Assembly (NCBI RefSeq): GCF_015477605.1
Contig: NZ_JADLQX010000001.1
Location: forward strand, 1 to 64,000
Direction of reading: 5' to 3'
DNA: 64,000 nt
Origin: Nocardia amamiensis
GTDB taxonomy: Bacteria > Actinomycetota > Actinomycetes > Mycobacteriales > Mycobacteriaceae
The notes under the pieces are model-generated. The model was not told the DNA's origin, searched no databases, and saw only the letters and a program-made list of their open reading frames with translations. The position numbers and the translations under genes were made by a program. Position 1 is the stretch's first letter, and each line of letters begins with the position of its first letter. This document shows positions 8,121-17,935 of this stretch, in pieces.

Positions 8121-9473
8121 TCACCGGCGACGCGGGAGCCAGCGCGGCGTCAGGGCGGCTATGGCGAGCATGGCGACGCCGAGCATCGCCAGGAGGGTGG
8201 ACATCGAGTACCAGATGGTCACGACGGCGGCGAAGCCGAAGACCGCGAGCGCGACCACCTCGCTCAGCAGGCCGGACACCGAAGTTACCGTGGCACGGGC
8301 GGGGCCCTCGATGGCGTCCTGGAGGCGGGCGCCTGCGACGACCACCGCGTTGTGCACGATGCCGTAGGAGATGCCGATCGCCGTGAATCCGAGAATCGCC
8401 AACGGATGCATCACATCGGTGCGCCGTGCGGCGAGCCCCGCGACGAGCGCGCCGCCGAGGAACAGGACACCGGCGATACCCATCACGATCCCCATCGTCC
8501 GGCCCGACATGCCTTCGGTCCGCCCGCCCAGCACGGAACCGATGAGCGAACCGAGCACGGTGAGACCGACCAACAGCGGCACCACCACGGTGGAGATGCC
8601 CACCTGCTGCGCGAGCAGGGCGAAATACTCGTCGAACGCGGTGATCCCGTACAGCAACGCCTCCAGCAGCACGGCATAGCGCACCGCCCGTACCCGGACG
8701 GCTTCCCCGATACCGGCTTTCAGCATGCCGAGGTACCGAGCGAACGGCCGCGGCTGTTCGACCACGCCCTTCGGCAAGGCATCTCGCAGGTCCGCGATCG
8801 ACACCGTATCGACACCAAGAGCTGAGCGACCTGGATCTGTGTGTGGCACTGGCGTATGGGCGGCACCGGATGGCGCCGCGCCGTCGTCACCGGACGACTC
8901 CGGTACAGCGTCTTCCAGGTCGTCGACGTCCACCGCGGACACCGCCTTCGGCGCGGTGGGCAGCGACAGCGCGAGCACCGTGTGCAGGGCGGCGACCGCG
9001 ACGCTGGACCAGCCGACCAGCGCGTAACCGCCGTACAGATAGAGCGGGGTCGCCGCGACGATGGCGACGACGACAGCCGCTTCCGCACCCGCGCGGGTGT
9101 AACCGAGGATGCGCGGATAGGCCGCGGATTCGCCGCGGGCGGCGAGGTCGTCGTAGAGCAACGCCTCGAATGTGCCGGAGGCCAAGGCACCCGACGTACC
9201 CCACAGCACGAATCCGGCGGTGAAGCCCAGGAACGAGGGCGCCACGGTCCACATAGCGAAACCCGCGGTCAGCAACACACCGCTCAGCACCAGCAGACCG
9301 CGCCGCGAGACCGTGTCGGCCCACGCTCCAGAGGGCACCTCGAGCAGGAACGACGTCGCCGACCAGACCGCGAACAGCAGCGAGATCTGTCCCGTACTCA
9401 TCCCGTGGTCGGCGAACAGCAGGGCATACAGCGCGTAGAGCGGAATCAGTTCACCGATGCTCTTGAAGAGCAC
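8121..9473 (-). CDS. MFS transporter
   Basis: A 450-residue protein with about twelve membrane helices and a long central cytosolic loop (about residues 190-235) that is acidic and Pro/Ala-rich. The N-terminal part reads FKSIGELIPLYALYALLFAD and includes the DTVSRR loop between helices 2 and 3, typical of major facilitator efflux-type carriers. The substrate is unknown. The GTG at 9473 is the only usable start after an in-frame TGA at 9549, and it lacks both a Shine-Dalgarno and a TANNNT hexamer. A nine-codon ORF (9549-9575) and a GCATGC dyad lie upstream, so translation may be regulated or the start unusual. Confidence 0.8.
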   Translation of the reverse strand: MLFKSIGELIPLYALYALLFADHGMSTGQISLLFAVWSATSFLLEVPSGAWADTVSRRGLLVLSGVLLTAGFAMWTVAPSFLGFTAGFVLWGTSGALASGTFEALLYDDLAARGESAAYPRILGYTRAGAEAAVVVAIVAATPLYLYGGYALVGWSSVAVAALHTVLALSLPTAPKAVSAVDVDDLEDAVPESSGDDGAAPSGAAHTPVPHTDPGRSALGVDTVSIADLRDALPKGVVEQPRPFARYLGMLKAGIGEAVRVRAVRYAVLLEALLYGITAFDEYFALLAQQVGISTVVVPLLVGLTVLGSLIGSVLGGRTEGMSGRTMGIVMGIAGVLFLGGALVAGLAARRTDVMHPLAILGFTAIGISYGIVHNAVVVAGARLQDAIEGPARATVTSVSGLLSEVVALAVFGFAAVVTIWYSMSTLLAMLGVAMLAIAALTPRWLPRRR

Positions 9474-9548
9474 GGCACGAACAGTCAGCGAGCGCAGGCT
9501 GAGATTGTGCGCGCTACCCGTCGAAGGGGTGCGCGCCGATTCGGCGAA

Positions 9549-9575
9549 TCAATAGGCGTAGATGAGCAAACGCAT
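9549..9575 (-). other. Possible leader peptide MRLLIYAY upstream of the MFS gene
   Basis: A nine-codon ORF encoding MRLLIYAY then TGA, in frame with and 76 nt upstream of the MFS GTG. Its ATG lies inside the GCATGC dyad. It could be a regulatory leader or a chance ORF; no attenuator structure was confirmed. Confidence 0.2.
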
Positions 9576-9588
9576 GCTGTCAGCATGC
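9572..9588. promoter_or_regulatory. Candidate operator: GCATGC-N5-GCATGC
   Basis: Two GCATGC copies separated by TGTCA form both a direct and an inverted repeat, about 100 bp upstream of the MFS start. This is the pattern of a dimeric repressor site; the binding protein is unknown. Confidence 0.3.
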
Positions 9589-9651
9589 TCACGGTCGCCA
9601 TGCGGCGTCAAGGGAATTAACCGAAGCTCAGCGGGGGCCTCGTCACAACGG

Positions 9652-11514
9652 TCAGTGCAGCGGCACCCAGCCGTTTGCGTGCACCGAGTCTCCGTCGCCC
9701 AGTTCCCGATCCGTGGTACCGATACCCACTCGGCCATGATTCTCGTTGAGGTCGCTGATCAGTTCGGACACCGGATGCGAGTCGCTGTAGTGGTAGCCCT
9801 GCGCGAGCGCGAAGCCCAGTTCGGTCAGCACCGCGGCCTGGTACTCGGTCTCCACACCCTCGGCGATCACCTGGAGATCCAGTGCGCTGGACAGGGCGGC
9901 GATCACGCCGAGCAGCGGCGGCGCCGGTGAGTCCGAGCGGATCGCGGCGACGAAAGACTGGTCGACTTTGAGAATGTCGCTCGGCAAAGTGGCCAGCCTG
10001 CTGAGCGAGGAGTACCCGGTGCCGAAATCGTCGATGGCGATGCGCACGCCCCGCTCGCGCAGGGTGTGCAGATTCGTGATCGCGGTCTGCGATTCGGCCG
10101 CCAGCTCGCTCTCGGTCACCTCGAGCACGAGCTGATCGGCGGGCCACCCGGTACTGGCGAGAATGCCGGCCACCCGGTCGGCATAACCGACCTCGGCCAG
10201 CTCGAGTCCGCTGACGTTCACGTTCAAGGTCAAGTCGAGCTGGGCGAAGGTCTCCTGGAGCCGCGCGGCGTCCGCGCAGGCCCGGCGCAGCACCAGCTCG
10301 TCCAGGTCGGAGATGAGGTCGTATTCCTCGGCGACCCGGATCAGGCCCTCGGTCGTGACGTCCGGTTGCGCGCTGGACGACCAGCGCAGCAGCGCCTCCA
10401 CGCCGACGGCCTTGCCGCCACCCTCGGTCAGGCTGACGATCGGCTGGTAGTGCACGTCGAGCGCGCCGCGATCGATCGCCTCGCGCAGCTCCACCGCCAG
10501 CGGCAACTGCCGCGAGGACTCCAGCACCGTCCGGTTGCGCCCGGCCTGCTTGGCCCGGTACAGACCGACGTCGGCGCGGCTGACCAGCAGCGAGCCCGAT
10601 TCCCCCGGCTGCCAGGAGGTCACACCCGCCGAACAGCCGGTGGTCACCGCCGCGCGCAGCTGTTCGGTGAGCAGGATCGCCGCCTGCTCCGTGGTGTTCG
10701 GCAGCAGTAACGCGAACGCGTCCCCGCCGTAACGGGCCAGACGCTGATCGGGGGCGAGCAGTTTCGACCAGGTGTCGGCCACCCGCTGCAGGACGGCGTC
10801 GCCCGCCCGGTGACCCAGATGGTCGTTGATCTTGCGGAAGCGGTCCAGATCGACCAGGACCAGAGCCAGGCCCTGCCCGGAGCGGGTGGCCTGCTCGATC
10901 GCGGTGTTGAGCGCGCGATCGAAGCCGCGACGGTTGAGCAGGCCGGTGAGCACATCGATGTCGGCCTCGGACGCCATCCTGGTCAGGATACCGACGACGA
11001 CGCCGACACCGAAGGTCACACCGGCTGGGATCAAGCCCGACCACCACGGCAGTCCCGGAGTCACCGGCCGGGCGGGCAGCACCCAGAGGCACAGCGCCAA
11101 CGCGAACGCGATGTGGGCCGCAGCCTGCGACCAAGCGAAGAACAGTGCTGCGTCGCATGCGACGAACACGTAGAACGACGCCAGGCTGATCGCGCCGACC
11201 GTGTTCGGGAACGAGTGCACCGCGATGGTCACCAGCACCGTGGCGATCGCGACGTAGACGTGGTGGATCGAATGCGGCAGTCTCGGCCCCCACGCGAGCA
11301 GCGTGAGACCGAGCGCCAGCGCTACCGCCGCCGCCCCGCCGACCAGAGGCCGATTACCCTCCTCACCAGGGGCGATCGCGGTGATGAGCAGGCCGAGAAC
11401 GCCGCCCATGACGTAGAACGCCCCGGTGGTCCGAGCCATGACCATAGCTGTCGCCAGCGCAGATGCGGCCCGCACCCGAGTCCGGGTATCGCCGCGAGAC
11501 CCGATTCCTCGCAC
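9652..11514 (-). CDS. Membrane-bound GGDEF/EAL protein, probable c-di-GMP phosphodiesterase
   Basis: Read from GTG 11514, 620 residues: five to six membrane helices (about 20-180), a GGDEF domain with its signature altered to GGDAF (263-267), then an EAL domain. The EAL half keeps EAL (373-375), the NVNVSG asparagine, LEVTES, DDFGTGYSS, LKVDQSF and AEGVE, all metal or catalytic positions. The GGDEF signature glutamate is alanine and no RxxD inhibitory site precedes it. The likely activity is c-di-GMP hydrolysis with a regulatory or dead cyclase domain. The start was chosen because TAGGCT ends 7 nt before this GTG; an ATG at 11532 is the alternative. It lies about 100 bp downstream of serS. 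Confidence 0.85.
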   Translation of the reverse strand: MRGIGSRGDTRTRVRAASALATAMVMARTTGAFYVMGGVLGLLITAIAPGEEGNRPLVGGAAAVALALGLTLLAWGPRLPHSIHHVYVAIATVLVTIAVHSFPNTVGAISLASFYVFVACDAALFFAWSQAAAHIAFALALCLWVLPARPVTPGLPWWSGLIPAGVTFGVGVVVGILTRMASEADIDVLTGLLNRRGFDRALNTAIEQATRSGQGLALVLVDLDRFRKINDHLGHRAGDAVLQRVADTWSKLLAPDQRLARYGGDAFALLLPNTTEQAAILLTEQLRAAVTTGCSAGVTSWQPGESGSLLVSRADVGLYRAKQAGRNRTVLESSRQLPLAVELREAIDRGALDVHYQPIVSLTEGGGKAVGVEALLRWSSSAQPDVTTEGLIRVAEEYDLISDLDELVLRRACADAARLQETFAQLDLTLNVNVSGLELAEVGYADRVAGILASTGWPADQLVLEVTESELAAESQTAITNLHTLRERGVRIAIDDFGTGYSSLSRLATLPSDILKVDQSFVAAIRSDSPAPPLLGVIAALSSALDLQVIAEGVETEYQAAVLTELGFALAQGYHYSDSHPVSELISDLNENHGRVGIGTTDRELGDGDSVHANGWVPLH

Positions 11515-11521
11515 GAGGAAT

Positions 11522-11527
11522 AGCCTA
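11522..11527 (-). promoter_or_regulatory. -10 hexamer TAGGCT, leaderless promoter of the GGDEF/EAL gene
   Basis: TAGGCT on the minus strand ends 7 nt before GTG 11514, which supports the shorter start and a promoter separate from serS. Confidence 0.45.
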
Positions 11528-11614
11528 AACATAAGGAATCCCGCCGGTTGCCACATCCCGGGAATCCGGCACGGCGAACCGGTAGCTATTCACCTGTCCG
11601 TCATTCGTTCGTCG

Positions 11615-12877
11615 TCAGTTCGGCGGCCGGAGGACCTCGGCGCCGACGAACGGCACCAGCGCCGACGGAACCCGGACCGACCCGTCGGCCTGCTGATGGT
11701 TCTCCAGTATCGCAACAATCCAGCGGGTGGTGGCCAGCGTGCCGTTCAAAGTGGCGGCGATCTGCGGCTTTCCGTTCTCGTCGCGATAGCGCACGGCGAG
11801 CCTGCGCGCCTGGTAGGTAGTGCAGTTCGAGGTCGAGGTGAGTTCCCGATAGGTCTGCTGGGTGGGTACCCACGCCTCGCAGTCGAACTTGCGCGCGGCC
11901 GAGCTGCCCAGATCGCCCGCCGCGACGTCGATCACGCGGTAGGGCACCTCGATGGCCGCGAGCATCTCCTGCTCCCAGCCGAGCAGCCGCTGATGTTCGG
12001 CGTCGGCCTGGTCCGGCGTGGTGAAGACGAACATCTCCACCTTGTCGAACTGGTGCACCCTGATGATGCCGCGAGTGTCCTTGCCGTAGCTGCCCGCCTC
12101 CCTGCGGAAACACGACGACCAGCCGACATACCGCTTGGGACCGTCGCTCATATCGAGGATCTCGTCGGAGTGGTAGCCCGCCAGCGGCACCTCCGACGTG
12201 CCGACGAGGTAGAGATCGTCGTCGGCGAGATGGTAGACCTCGGCCGCGTGCTGCCCGAGGAACCCGGTGCCCGCCATGATCTCCGGACGCACCAGCACCG
12301 GCGGGATCATCATGGTGAAGCCGTTGGCCACCGCCCGCTGCGCGGCCAATTGCAGCAGACCCAGTTGCAGCAGCGCACCATATCCGGTGAGGAAGTAGAA
12401 CCGGGCGCCCGATACCTTCGCGCCGCGCTCGGTGTCGATCAGGCCGAGCGACTCGCCCAGCTCCAGGTGGTCTTTCGGCTGGAAGTCGAATTCTCGTGGC
12501 GTGCCGATGGTCTGCAGCACGACGTAATCGTCCTCGCCGCCGGCGGGAGCGCCCTCCTGCACGACGTTCGAGATGGCGCGGTGCGCCGCGTCCAGGTCGG
12601 CGTCGGCGGCGTTCTGCGCGGCCTCCGCCTCCTTGACCTTGACCGACATCTCGCCCGCCTGCGCGAGCAGCGCGGAACGCTCCTCTTTGCTCGCCTTTCC
12701 GATCAGCTTGCCCATCGCCTTGTGCTCGGCACGCAGGTTGTCCGCGGTGGCCACCGCGGCACGCCGCGCCGCGTCCGCCTCGAGCAGCGCGTCGACGAGG
12801 GCGGGGTCTTCGCCGCGGGCGCGCTGCGAGGCGCGGACCGCGTCGGGGTTGTCCCGCAGGAATCGGAGGTCGATCAT
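11615..12877 (-). CDS. serS: Seryl-tRNA synthetase
   Basis: A 420-residue class II aminoacyl-tRNA synthetase that charges tRNA-Ser with serine using ATP. It has the standard start [17 protein letters not shown], an N-terminal coiled-coil arm (about residues 25-105) that grips the long tRNA-Ser variable arm, [10 protein letters not shown] in the active site, motif 2 around [18 protein letters not shown] and motif 3 around NGTLATTRW. Length is normal. The ATG at 12877 has a TAGGCT hexamer ending 8 nt upstream and no clear Shine-Dalgarno, so the mRNA may be leaderless. It is divergent from an aldehyde dehydrogenase. No T-box structure is visible in the 92-bp intergenic region. Confidence 0.97.
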   Translation of the reverse strand: MIDLRFLRDNPDAVRASQRARGEDPALVDALLEADAARRAAVATADNLRAEHKAMGKLIGKASKEERSALLAQAGEMSVKVKEAEAAQNAADADLDAAHRAISNVVQEGAPAGGEDDYVVLQTIGTPREFDFQPKDHLELGESLGLIDTERGAKVSGARFYFLTGYGALLQLGLLQLAAQRAVANGFTMMIPPVLVRPEIMAGTGFLGQHAAEVYHLADDDLYLVGTSEVPLAGYHSDEILDMSDGPKRYVGWSSCFRREAGSYGKDTRGIIRVHQFDKVEMFVFTTPDQADAEHQRLLGWEQEMLAAIEVPYRVIDVAAGDLGSSAARKFDCEAWVPTQQTYRELTSTSNCTTYQARRLAVRYRDENGKPQIAATLNGTLATTRWIVAILENHQQADGSVRVPSALVPFVGAEVLRPPN

Positions 12878-12885
12878 GGGCCACC

Positions 12886-12891
12886 AGCCTA
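12886..12891 (-). promoter_or_regulatory. -10 hexamer TAGGCT, leaderless promoter of serS
   Basis: TAGGCT on the minus strand ends 8 nt before ATG 12877. Confidence 0.45.
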
Positions 12892-12969
12892 GTGGTCGGC
12901 GGATTGCCGTTTCACGCCGATATCCCAGGATGCGGTCCATCGGCGTGTAATCACGCGCATAGTGGGCTT

Positions 12970-14670
12970 GTGGGCACTCCATTCGACGAGACCGCCATCG
13001 ACAACGCGCTGGCCGACCTCACCGCGGGCGAGAAGGCGTGGGCCGCGACCCCGCTGCGTCGCCGCCGCGAACTGCTCGACGAGCTGCACGCAAGGACCGG
13101 CCGGTTCGCCGAGGACTGGGTGCGGGCCGCGTGCGTCATCAAGGGCCTCGACGAGGATTCGCCGCTGGTCGGCGAGGAATGGATGTCCGGACCGCTCGCC
13201 CTGCTGCAGGCCACGGCAGCGCTGTCGGCGACGCTGGCCACGCTGGAAGCCGGATACAGCCCGCTGACCGGCATCGCGCTGAAGGAGGCGCCGGGCGGCC
13301 GGGTAGCGGTGCCGATCCTTCCGCACGGCGTCTACGACCGGCTGCTGCTCAACGGTTTCAGCGGCGAGGTCTGGCTGCGTCCCGGCGTCGACGCCGACAC
13401 CGCGCGCAGGCGGGCCGGACTGGCGCAGCTGGATCCCACCGCGACCGGCGGCATCGGCGCCGTGCTCGGCGCGGGCAATATCACCTCGATCCCGCCGCTG
13501 GACGCGCTCTACGAGCTGTACGCGCACAATCGGGTGGTCGCGCTGAAGCTCAATCCCATCACCGACCCGCTGTTCACGGTGTTCGAGATGGTGTTCGAGC
13601 CGCTGCTCGAACTCGGCGTGCTGCGGATTCTCACCGGCGGCGCCGAGCAGGGCGGTTACCTGGTGCACCACCCCGACGTCGCGCATGTGCACATGACCGG
13701 CAGCGCGAACACCCACGACGCGATCGTGTGGGGCGCCGGCCCCGAGGGCGCGCAGCGCAAGAAAGGCAACCAGCCGCTGCTGGACAAACCGATCAGCAGC
13801 GAACTGGGCGGCGTCTCGCCGACCATCGTGGTGCCCGGCGCCTGGTCCGACGCCGACCTGCGCTACCAGGCCGCGCACGTGGCCACCCAGCGGCTGCACA
13901 ACGGCGGCTACAACTGCGTGGCGGCGCAGACGGTCGTGCTCAGCGCGGACTGGGACCGCAAGGACGAGTTCCTCGACGAGCTGCGCCTGGCCCTGGAGCG
14001 GGCGCCGCAGCGAACGGCGTATTACCCGGGCAGCGATGCGCGCGTCGCCGGCGCGCTGGCGTCGTATCCGGAGGCCGAGCGCCTCGGCGCGGGCCGCGTG
14101 CTGATCGACCAGTTGCCGCGCACCGACACCCCGCTGCTGCGCACCGAGTACTTCTCTCCGGTGCTCGGGGTGGTGGAGCTGCCTTACGTGGGCGGTGAGT
14201 TCCTGCAGCGCGCGGTGGACTTCGCGAACGCCGAGCTGACCGGAACCCTCGGCGCGAACGTGATCGCCCCACCGACGACCATCCGCAGGCTCGGTACCGC
14301 CTTCGACCGCGCGATCGAGCGGCTGCGCTACGGCGCGATCGCGGTGAACACCTGGACCGGGCTGGCCTTCCTCGCACCGCGCGCCGCCTGGGGCGCGTTC
14401 CCCGGCCACAGCCTGGACGACGTGCAGAGCGGAATCGGCGTGGTGCACAACGCCTTACTGCTCGACGACGTCGAGCGCACCGTGGTGCGCGGTCCGTTCC
14501 GGCCCGCGCCGCGCTCGCTACTCGGCGGTGAACTCGCCCTCTCGCCGAAACCGCCGTGGTTCGTCGACAACGCCACCGCCGCGACCACTGGGCGCAGGCT
14601 CACCGAGTTCTACGCCGGCGCCAACCCCGCCAGGCTGCCCGGCGTCTTCCTGTCGGCGCTACGGGGCTGA
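12970..14670 (+). CDS. Aldehyde dehydrogenase family protein
   Basis: A 566-residue NAD(P)-dependent dehydrogenase-like protein, longer than the usual 480-500. Fold landmarks are visible: a VVALKLNP cofactor-binding strand, [11 protein letters not shown], the general base region [12 protein letters not shown] (glutamate) and the nucleophile region [12 protein letters not shown] with a cysteine. Both catalytic residues appear present. The C-terminus is extended by a conserved-looking segment ([19 protein letters not shown] onwards). The physiological aldehyde cannot be inferred. The start is set at GTG 12970, where the conserved reading [16 protein letters not shown] begins. Divergent from serS. 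Confidence 0.8.
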   Translation: MGTPFDETAIDNALADLTAGEKAWAATPLRRRRELLDELHARTGRFAEDWVRAACVIKGLDEDSPLVGEEWMSGPLALLQATAALSATLATLEAGYSPLTGIALKEAPGGRVAVPILPHGVYDRLLLNGFSGEVWLRPGVDADTARRRAGLAQLDPTATGGIGAVLGAGNITSIPPLDALYELYAHNRVVALKLNPITDPLFTVFEMVFEPLLELGVLRILTGGAEQGGYLVHHPDVAHVHMTGSANTHDAIVWGAGPEGAQRKKGNQPLLDKPISSELGGVSPTIVVPGAWSDADLRYQAAHVATQRLHNGGYNCVAAQTVVLSADWDRKDEFLDELRLALERAPQRTAYYPGSDARVAGALASYPEAERLGAGRVLIDQLPRTDTPLLRTEYFSPVLGVVELPYVGGEFLQRAVDFANAELTGTLGANVIAPPTTIRRLGTAFDRAIERLRYGAIAVNTWTGLAFLAPRAAWGAFPGHSLDDVQSGIGVVHNALLLDDVERTVVRGPFRPAPRSLLGGELALSPKPPWFVDNATAATTGRRLTEFYAGANPARLPGVFLSALRG

Positions 14671-14745
14671 GCCCCGCGACCGGCTGCCGCGCCGATAGGG
14701 CCAGGTCGTGGCACCACGGGACGGACACTGCCATGATGGACCGCG

Positions 14746-15885
14746 ATGTCCTCCGAACCTGTGTCCCGATCCCGCCGAGCGCCGAGGCGCGGCGCGTCCT
14801 CGCGCGCCGACGCGGCACGCCGCTCGTTCGGCTCGGCCAAGGCCGCGCTCGCCGACAGCAATCTGCGCGACGTGCATCTGTCGGCGCGCACCTTGCGCTG
14901 GGGTCTGCTCGCGGTGGCCGCGGGCGCCGTGGTCGCGGCCCTGGTGACGCTGTTCGTGACCGGATTCGACAACGAGAAGGGCCTCGAGGCGCACAATCCC
15001 GCCTCGCCGCTGCAACCGGTACTGGACAAGGAGTTCGGCACCGCGGCCAAGGGCGACTGCCTGAGCTGGACCAAGCCCGACCGCTCCGACCTGGTCAAGG
15101 TGAACTGTTCCAGCAAGCACATGTTCGAGGTCGCCGCCGACATCGACATGAGCAGGTATCCGGGCAAGGAGTTCGGCCCCGGCTCGCGGTTCCCGGACTC
15201 GCTGCGGCTCACCGAGCTCAAAGAAGAGCACTGCGTGCCGGCCGTGCAGAAATACATGTCCGGTCGCTTCGATCCCCGCGGCAAGTACATCGTCGGCCTG
15301 ATGTACCCCAGCCCGGACGGCTGGCAGCACGGTGACCGCACCTTGCGCTGCGGGCTGCAGATCGCGGCCAGCGTCGGCACGCCGCCCTCGGTCGGCAGCG
15401 CCAAAGAGCACGACCAGTCCAGGGTGTACGAGTCCGGCATGTGCCTCGGCATCAATCAGAACCTGCCCACCGATCCGGTGGACTGCGCGCAGCCGCACGC
15501 CGTGGAGATAGTCTCCACCGTCGACCTCGGGGCCCACTTCAACGGCGGCCCGCCGCCGAAGGAGGAGCAGGACAAGTTCGTCGAGGAGGAGTGCACCCGC
15601 ACCTCGACGGACTACCTGGGCGGACCGGACGTGATCCGCAACAAGACGCTGACGCTGTTCTTCGACTACATCGACGCTCGCAGCTGGATGGCGGGCAGCC
15701 GCAAGCTGGACTGCATGATCGGCAAGGGAGCCGACCAGGAAGGTTTCGCACCGATCACCGGTTCGGCCAAGGGCGACATCCTGATCAACGGCCAGGCTCC
15801 GGTGCCGCCGCCGAACAACGGACGCTCCACGCCGGCGCCGCTGCCCGGCGCCGCGCCACTGCCGCCGCAGCCGCGGCCGAGGTAG
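14746..15885 (+). CDS. Septum formation family membrane protein
   Basis: A 379-residue protein: basic cytosolic N-terminus, one membrane helix at about 52-72, then an extracytoplasmic region made of two similar halves. Each half has four cysteines in the same order (KGDCLSW, VNCSSKH, EHCVPA and RCGLQ in the first; SGMCLG, VDCAQPH, EECTRT and LDCMIG in the second), suggesting two disulfide-stapled repeats. This matches the actinobacterial septum-formation (Septum_form) domain, linked by annotation rather than direct assay to cell division. A Pro-rich tail ends the protein. The zincin gene starts 10 bp later, so the two are probably co-transcribed. Confidence 0.75.
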   Translation: MSSEPVSRSRRAPRRGASSRADAARRSFGSAKAALADSNLRDVHLSARTLRWGLLAVAAGAVVAALVTLFVTGFDNEKGLEAHNPASPLQPVLDKEFGTAAKGDCLSWTKPDRSDLVKVNCSSKHMFEVAADIDMSRYPGKEFGPGSRFPDSLRLTELKEEHCVPAVQKYMSGRFDPRGKYIVGLMYPSPDGWQHGDRTLRCGLQIAASVGTPPSVGSAKEHDQSRVYESGMCLGINQNLPTDPVDCAQPHAVEIVSTVDLGAHFNGGPPPKEEQDKFVEEECTRTSTDYLGGPDVIRNKTLTLFFDYIDARSWMAGSRKLDCMIGKGADQEGFAPITGSAKGDILINGQAPVPPPNNGRSTPAPLPGAAPLPPQPRPR

Positions 15886-15895
15886 CCGATCGCCG

Positions 15896-16246
15896 ATGCC
15901 CGTCTCGATGTCCGACGACCGATTCGAGGAATTGGTCGGCGACGCACTGGATCTCATCCCGCCGGAGCTGGCCCGCGCGATCGACAACGTGGTCGTGCTG
16001 ATCGAGCCGCGCAATCCGGATGACCCACATCTGCTGGGGCTGTATCACGGCATTGCGCTCACCGAGCGCGACAGTCAATACGGCGGAGCGCTTCCCGACA
16101 CCGTGACGATCTACCGCGAGGCCATCCTCGAGCTCTGCGCCGAAGAGGCGGAGGTCGTGGAGGAGGTGGCGATCACCGTGATCCATGAGATCGCACACTA
16201 TTTCGGGATTGACGAAGACCGCCTGCATCAGCTGGGATGGGGCTAA
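15896..16246 (+). CDS. Metallopeptidase family protein (minimal zincin)
   Basis: A 116-residue cytosolic protein with a complete zinc motif HEIAHYFGI (H97, E98, H101) followed by DEDRLHQLG, as in the small metallopeptidase family PF06262. The two histidines and a downstream acidic residue would bind zinc, with the glutamate as catalytic base. Substrates of this family are not established. It follows the septum-formation gene by 10 bp. ATG 15896 is used; ATG 15908 (MSDDRFEELV) is equally plausible. Confidence 0.8.
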   Translation: MPVSMSDDRFEELVGDALDLIPPELARAIDNVVVLIEPRNPDDPHLLGLYHGIALTERDSQYGGALPDTVTIYREAILELCAEEAEVVEEVAITVIHEIAHYFGIDEDRLHQLGWG

Positions 16247-16410
16247 TCTTTACCGAGTCGTATTGCGTACCCACAGCCATGGGTGTGTAATCGGCAGGGA
16301 GATCGAAAAGTTGGGGATTCGATGGAACCGATCGCGTTGCTGTCGCGTCCTATCACTCGAAGGGGGAATTCTCGTGGTTCCGCCCCACAGCCACTAGAAG
16401 GAGTCGAGTC

Positions 16411-16722
16411 ATGGTTGGACATGTACTGATCGCACCCGAAGCCATTCTCGCCGCCGCGGCCGAGCTCGACCTCGTCGCCGACCGGCTGGCCGCCGCCGCG
16501 GCGATCACCGCGCCCGCGACGCACGTATTGCCTTCTGGCGCTGAGGAAGTCTCGTTCGTCAGCGCCAGCCACTTCAACCAGGGGGCGATGTCCCACGACC
16601 GCGCGATCGCACAGGCGATTCTGGAGTGCCACCACGCCGCGGCAACGCTGCGCATGCAGTTGGCCCAGCACGTCGCGGGCGACGTGGTGCGTGCCGCGGG
16701 CATCAGCGCCTTCCAGGTCTAG
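16411..16722 (+). CDS. PE family protein
   Basis: A 103-residue alpha-helical hairpin protein with the PE pair at P9-E10 (LIAPEAILAAAAELD), Ala-rich helices and no signal peptide. It is the length of a bare PE domain. PE proteins form a heterodimer with a PPE partner and are exported by ESX type VII systems. No YxxxD/E export motif is obvious at the C-terminus. GAAGGAG precedes the ATG. PPE and espG follow in the same direction. The 164-bp upstream region contains an ACCCA-N6-TGGGT dyad near 16268-16284. Confidence 0.85.
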   Translation: MVGHVLIAPEAILAAAAELDLVADRLAAAAAITAPATHVLPSGAEEVSFVSASHFNQGAMSHDRAIAQAILECHHAAATLRMQLAQHVAGDVVRAAGISAFQV

Positions 16723-16771
16723 GTCCGCGACCGAGACCGTCAGCAACATTCATTCAGGGGAGTAGTCAAAC

Positions 16772-17935
16772 ATGGTTGCAGGAGTCACCGGCGTGATCTG
16801 GGCGGCTCGGCCGTCGGAGATCAATTCGGCCACCTTACACGCGGGCGCGCACGCGATTCCCATCTCGGCCGCCGCCACTGCCTGGGGCGGGCTCACCGCC
16901 GCCTGGGTCGACGCGACGACAACCGTCGCCAGGGTGATGGCCGAACTCGGCATCGGCATGCAGGGCGTCAACGGTATCGCCGCGTTGAGCAAACTCACCG
17001 GCTTCCTCGGCTGGTCCGAACAGCAGGGCGTGCAGGCAGCCGCGATGGGCGCGAAGGCCGCGGCGAACGCCACCGCCTACACCGTCGCCGCGCTGGCTAT
17101 GCCGAGCCCGCCGGAGATCGCGGCCGTCAACGCCGCCTTGATGGCGTCGGCGAACCCGCCGGGTGTGGTGACCGGCGCCTTCGAGGCCGCGGAGATCGCC
17201 AGGCACGCCATGGACATCCGTGCCGCGCTGGTCATGGAGACCTACGAGGCCGCGACAAGCGCCATGGTCGCGACGCCCGCGGAGTTCCTGACGCCGCCGC
17301 CGATCGCCGCCGGCGCCGGAACCGCGACGCCCGAACAGGCGGCGAACACCGCCTCCGAGGTCCCGGCCGATCCCATCCAGGCCGCCGTCGCCGCCACACA
17401 GGCGTTCTTGAGCAACCCCGGTGTGGCGAGCGCCGCCACGCAGGCGGCTCAGGCCGTCGGATCGATCGCCACCACCGGTGTTTCGACGGTCGGGAATGTC
17501 GCGGGCAGCGCGATCGCCGCGGCGACCACCAGCGCTCCTGCCGTGTCGGGCTTTGCGCCGATGGCCATGGGTGCCGGTGCGGCCGCCAGTGGCGCTGCCA
17601 CGACGCGCGCGGTGTCGTTCACCGGCATAGGGTCCGCGGCGGGCGCGAACGGCTCCCTCAAGCTCCCGGAAGGCTGGGGCTCGAGCGGCGCGATCGGTGG
17701 CTCCACACCGACCCAGGAGACCAACGCGGCCAACCGTGTCGACGCGGCGCCGGTCCGGCAGTCGAACATGGGCAATGGCAACCCGTTGCTGGGGAACCAG
17801 GCCCGCAGCGACGAGGACGACGAGACCGAGCACAACGGCCACGACTACCTGCGGTCGACCGAGCACTTCAACGACGGCCGGTTCGCCGCCGACGGAGTCA
17901 TCGGCGGCGGTGACATCAGCGGGACGGTTAGGTGA
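16772..17935 (+). CDS. PPE family protein
   Basis: A 387-residue protein. The N-terminal PPE-like domain carries the motif as RPSE (R13-E16), then TAWGGLTAAW in the helical turn, and runs to about residue 175. The rest is Ala/Gly/Thr-rich and low in complexity, with an acidic, Asn/Asp-rich tail. It should dimerise with the PE protein encoded 49 bp upstream and be recognised by the EspG protein encoded immediately downstream. GGGGAG precedes the ATG. No PPE-SVP or MPTR repeats are present. Confidence 0.85.
   Translation: MVAGVTGVIWAARPSEINSATLHAGAHAIPISAAATAWGGLTAAWVDATTTVARVMAELGIGMQGVNGIAALSKLTGFLGWSEQQGVQAAAMGAKAAANATAYTVAALAMPSPPEIAAVNAALMASANPPGVVTGAFEAAEIARHAMDIRAALVMETYEAATSAMVATPAEFLTPPPIAAGAGTATPEQAANTASEVPADPIQAAVAATQAFLSNPGVASAATQAAQAVGSIATTGVSTVGNVAGSAIAAATTSAPAVSGFAPMAMGAGAAASGAATTRAVSFTGIGSAAGANGSLKLPEGWGSSGAIGGSTPTQETNAANRVDAAPVRQSNMGNGNPLLGNQARSDEDDETEHNGHDYLRSTEHFNDGRFAADGVIGGGDISGTVR

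Noticed and set aside
12878..12969. T-box or other leader upstream of serS
   Set aside because: The gap is too short and the -10 lies 8 nt from the start, leaving no room for a leader RNA.
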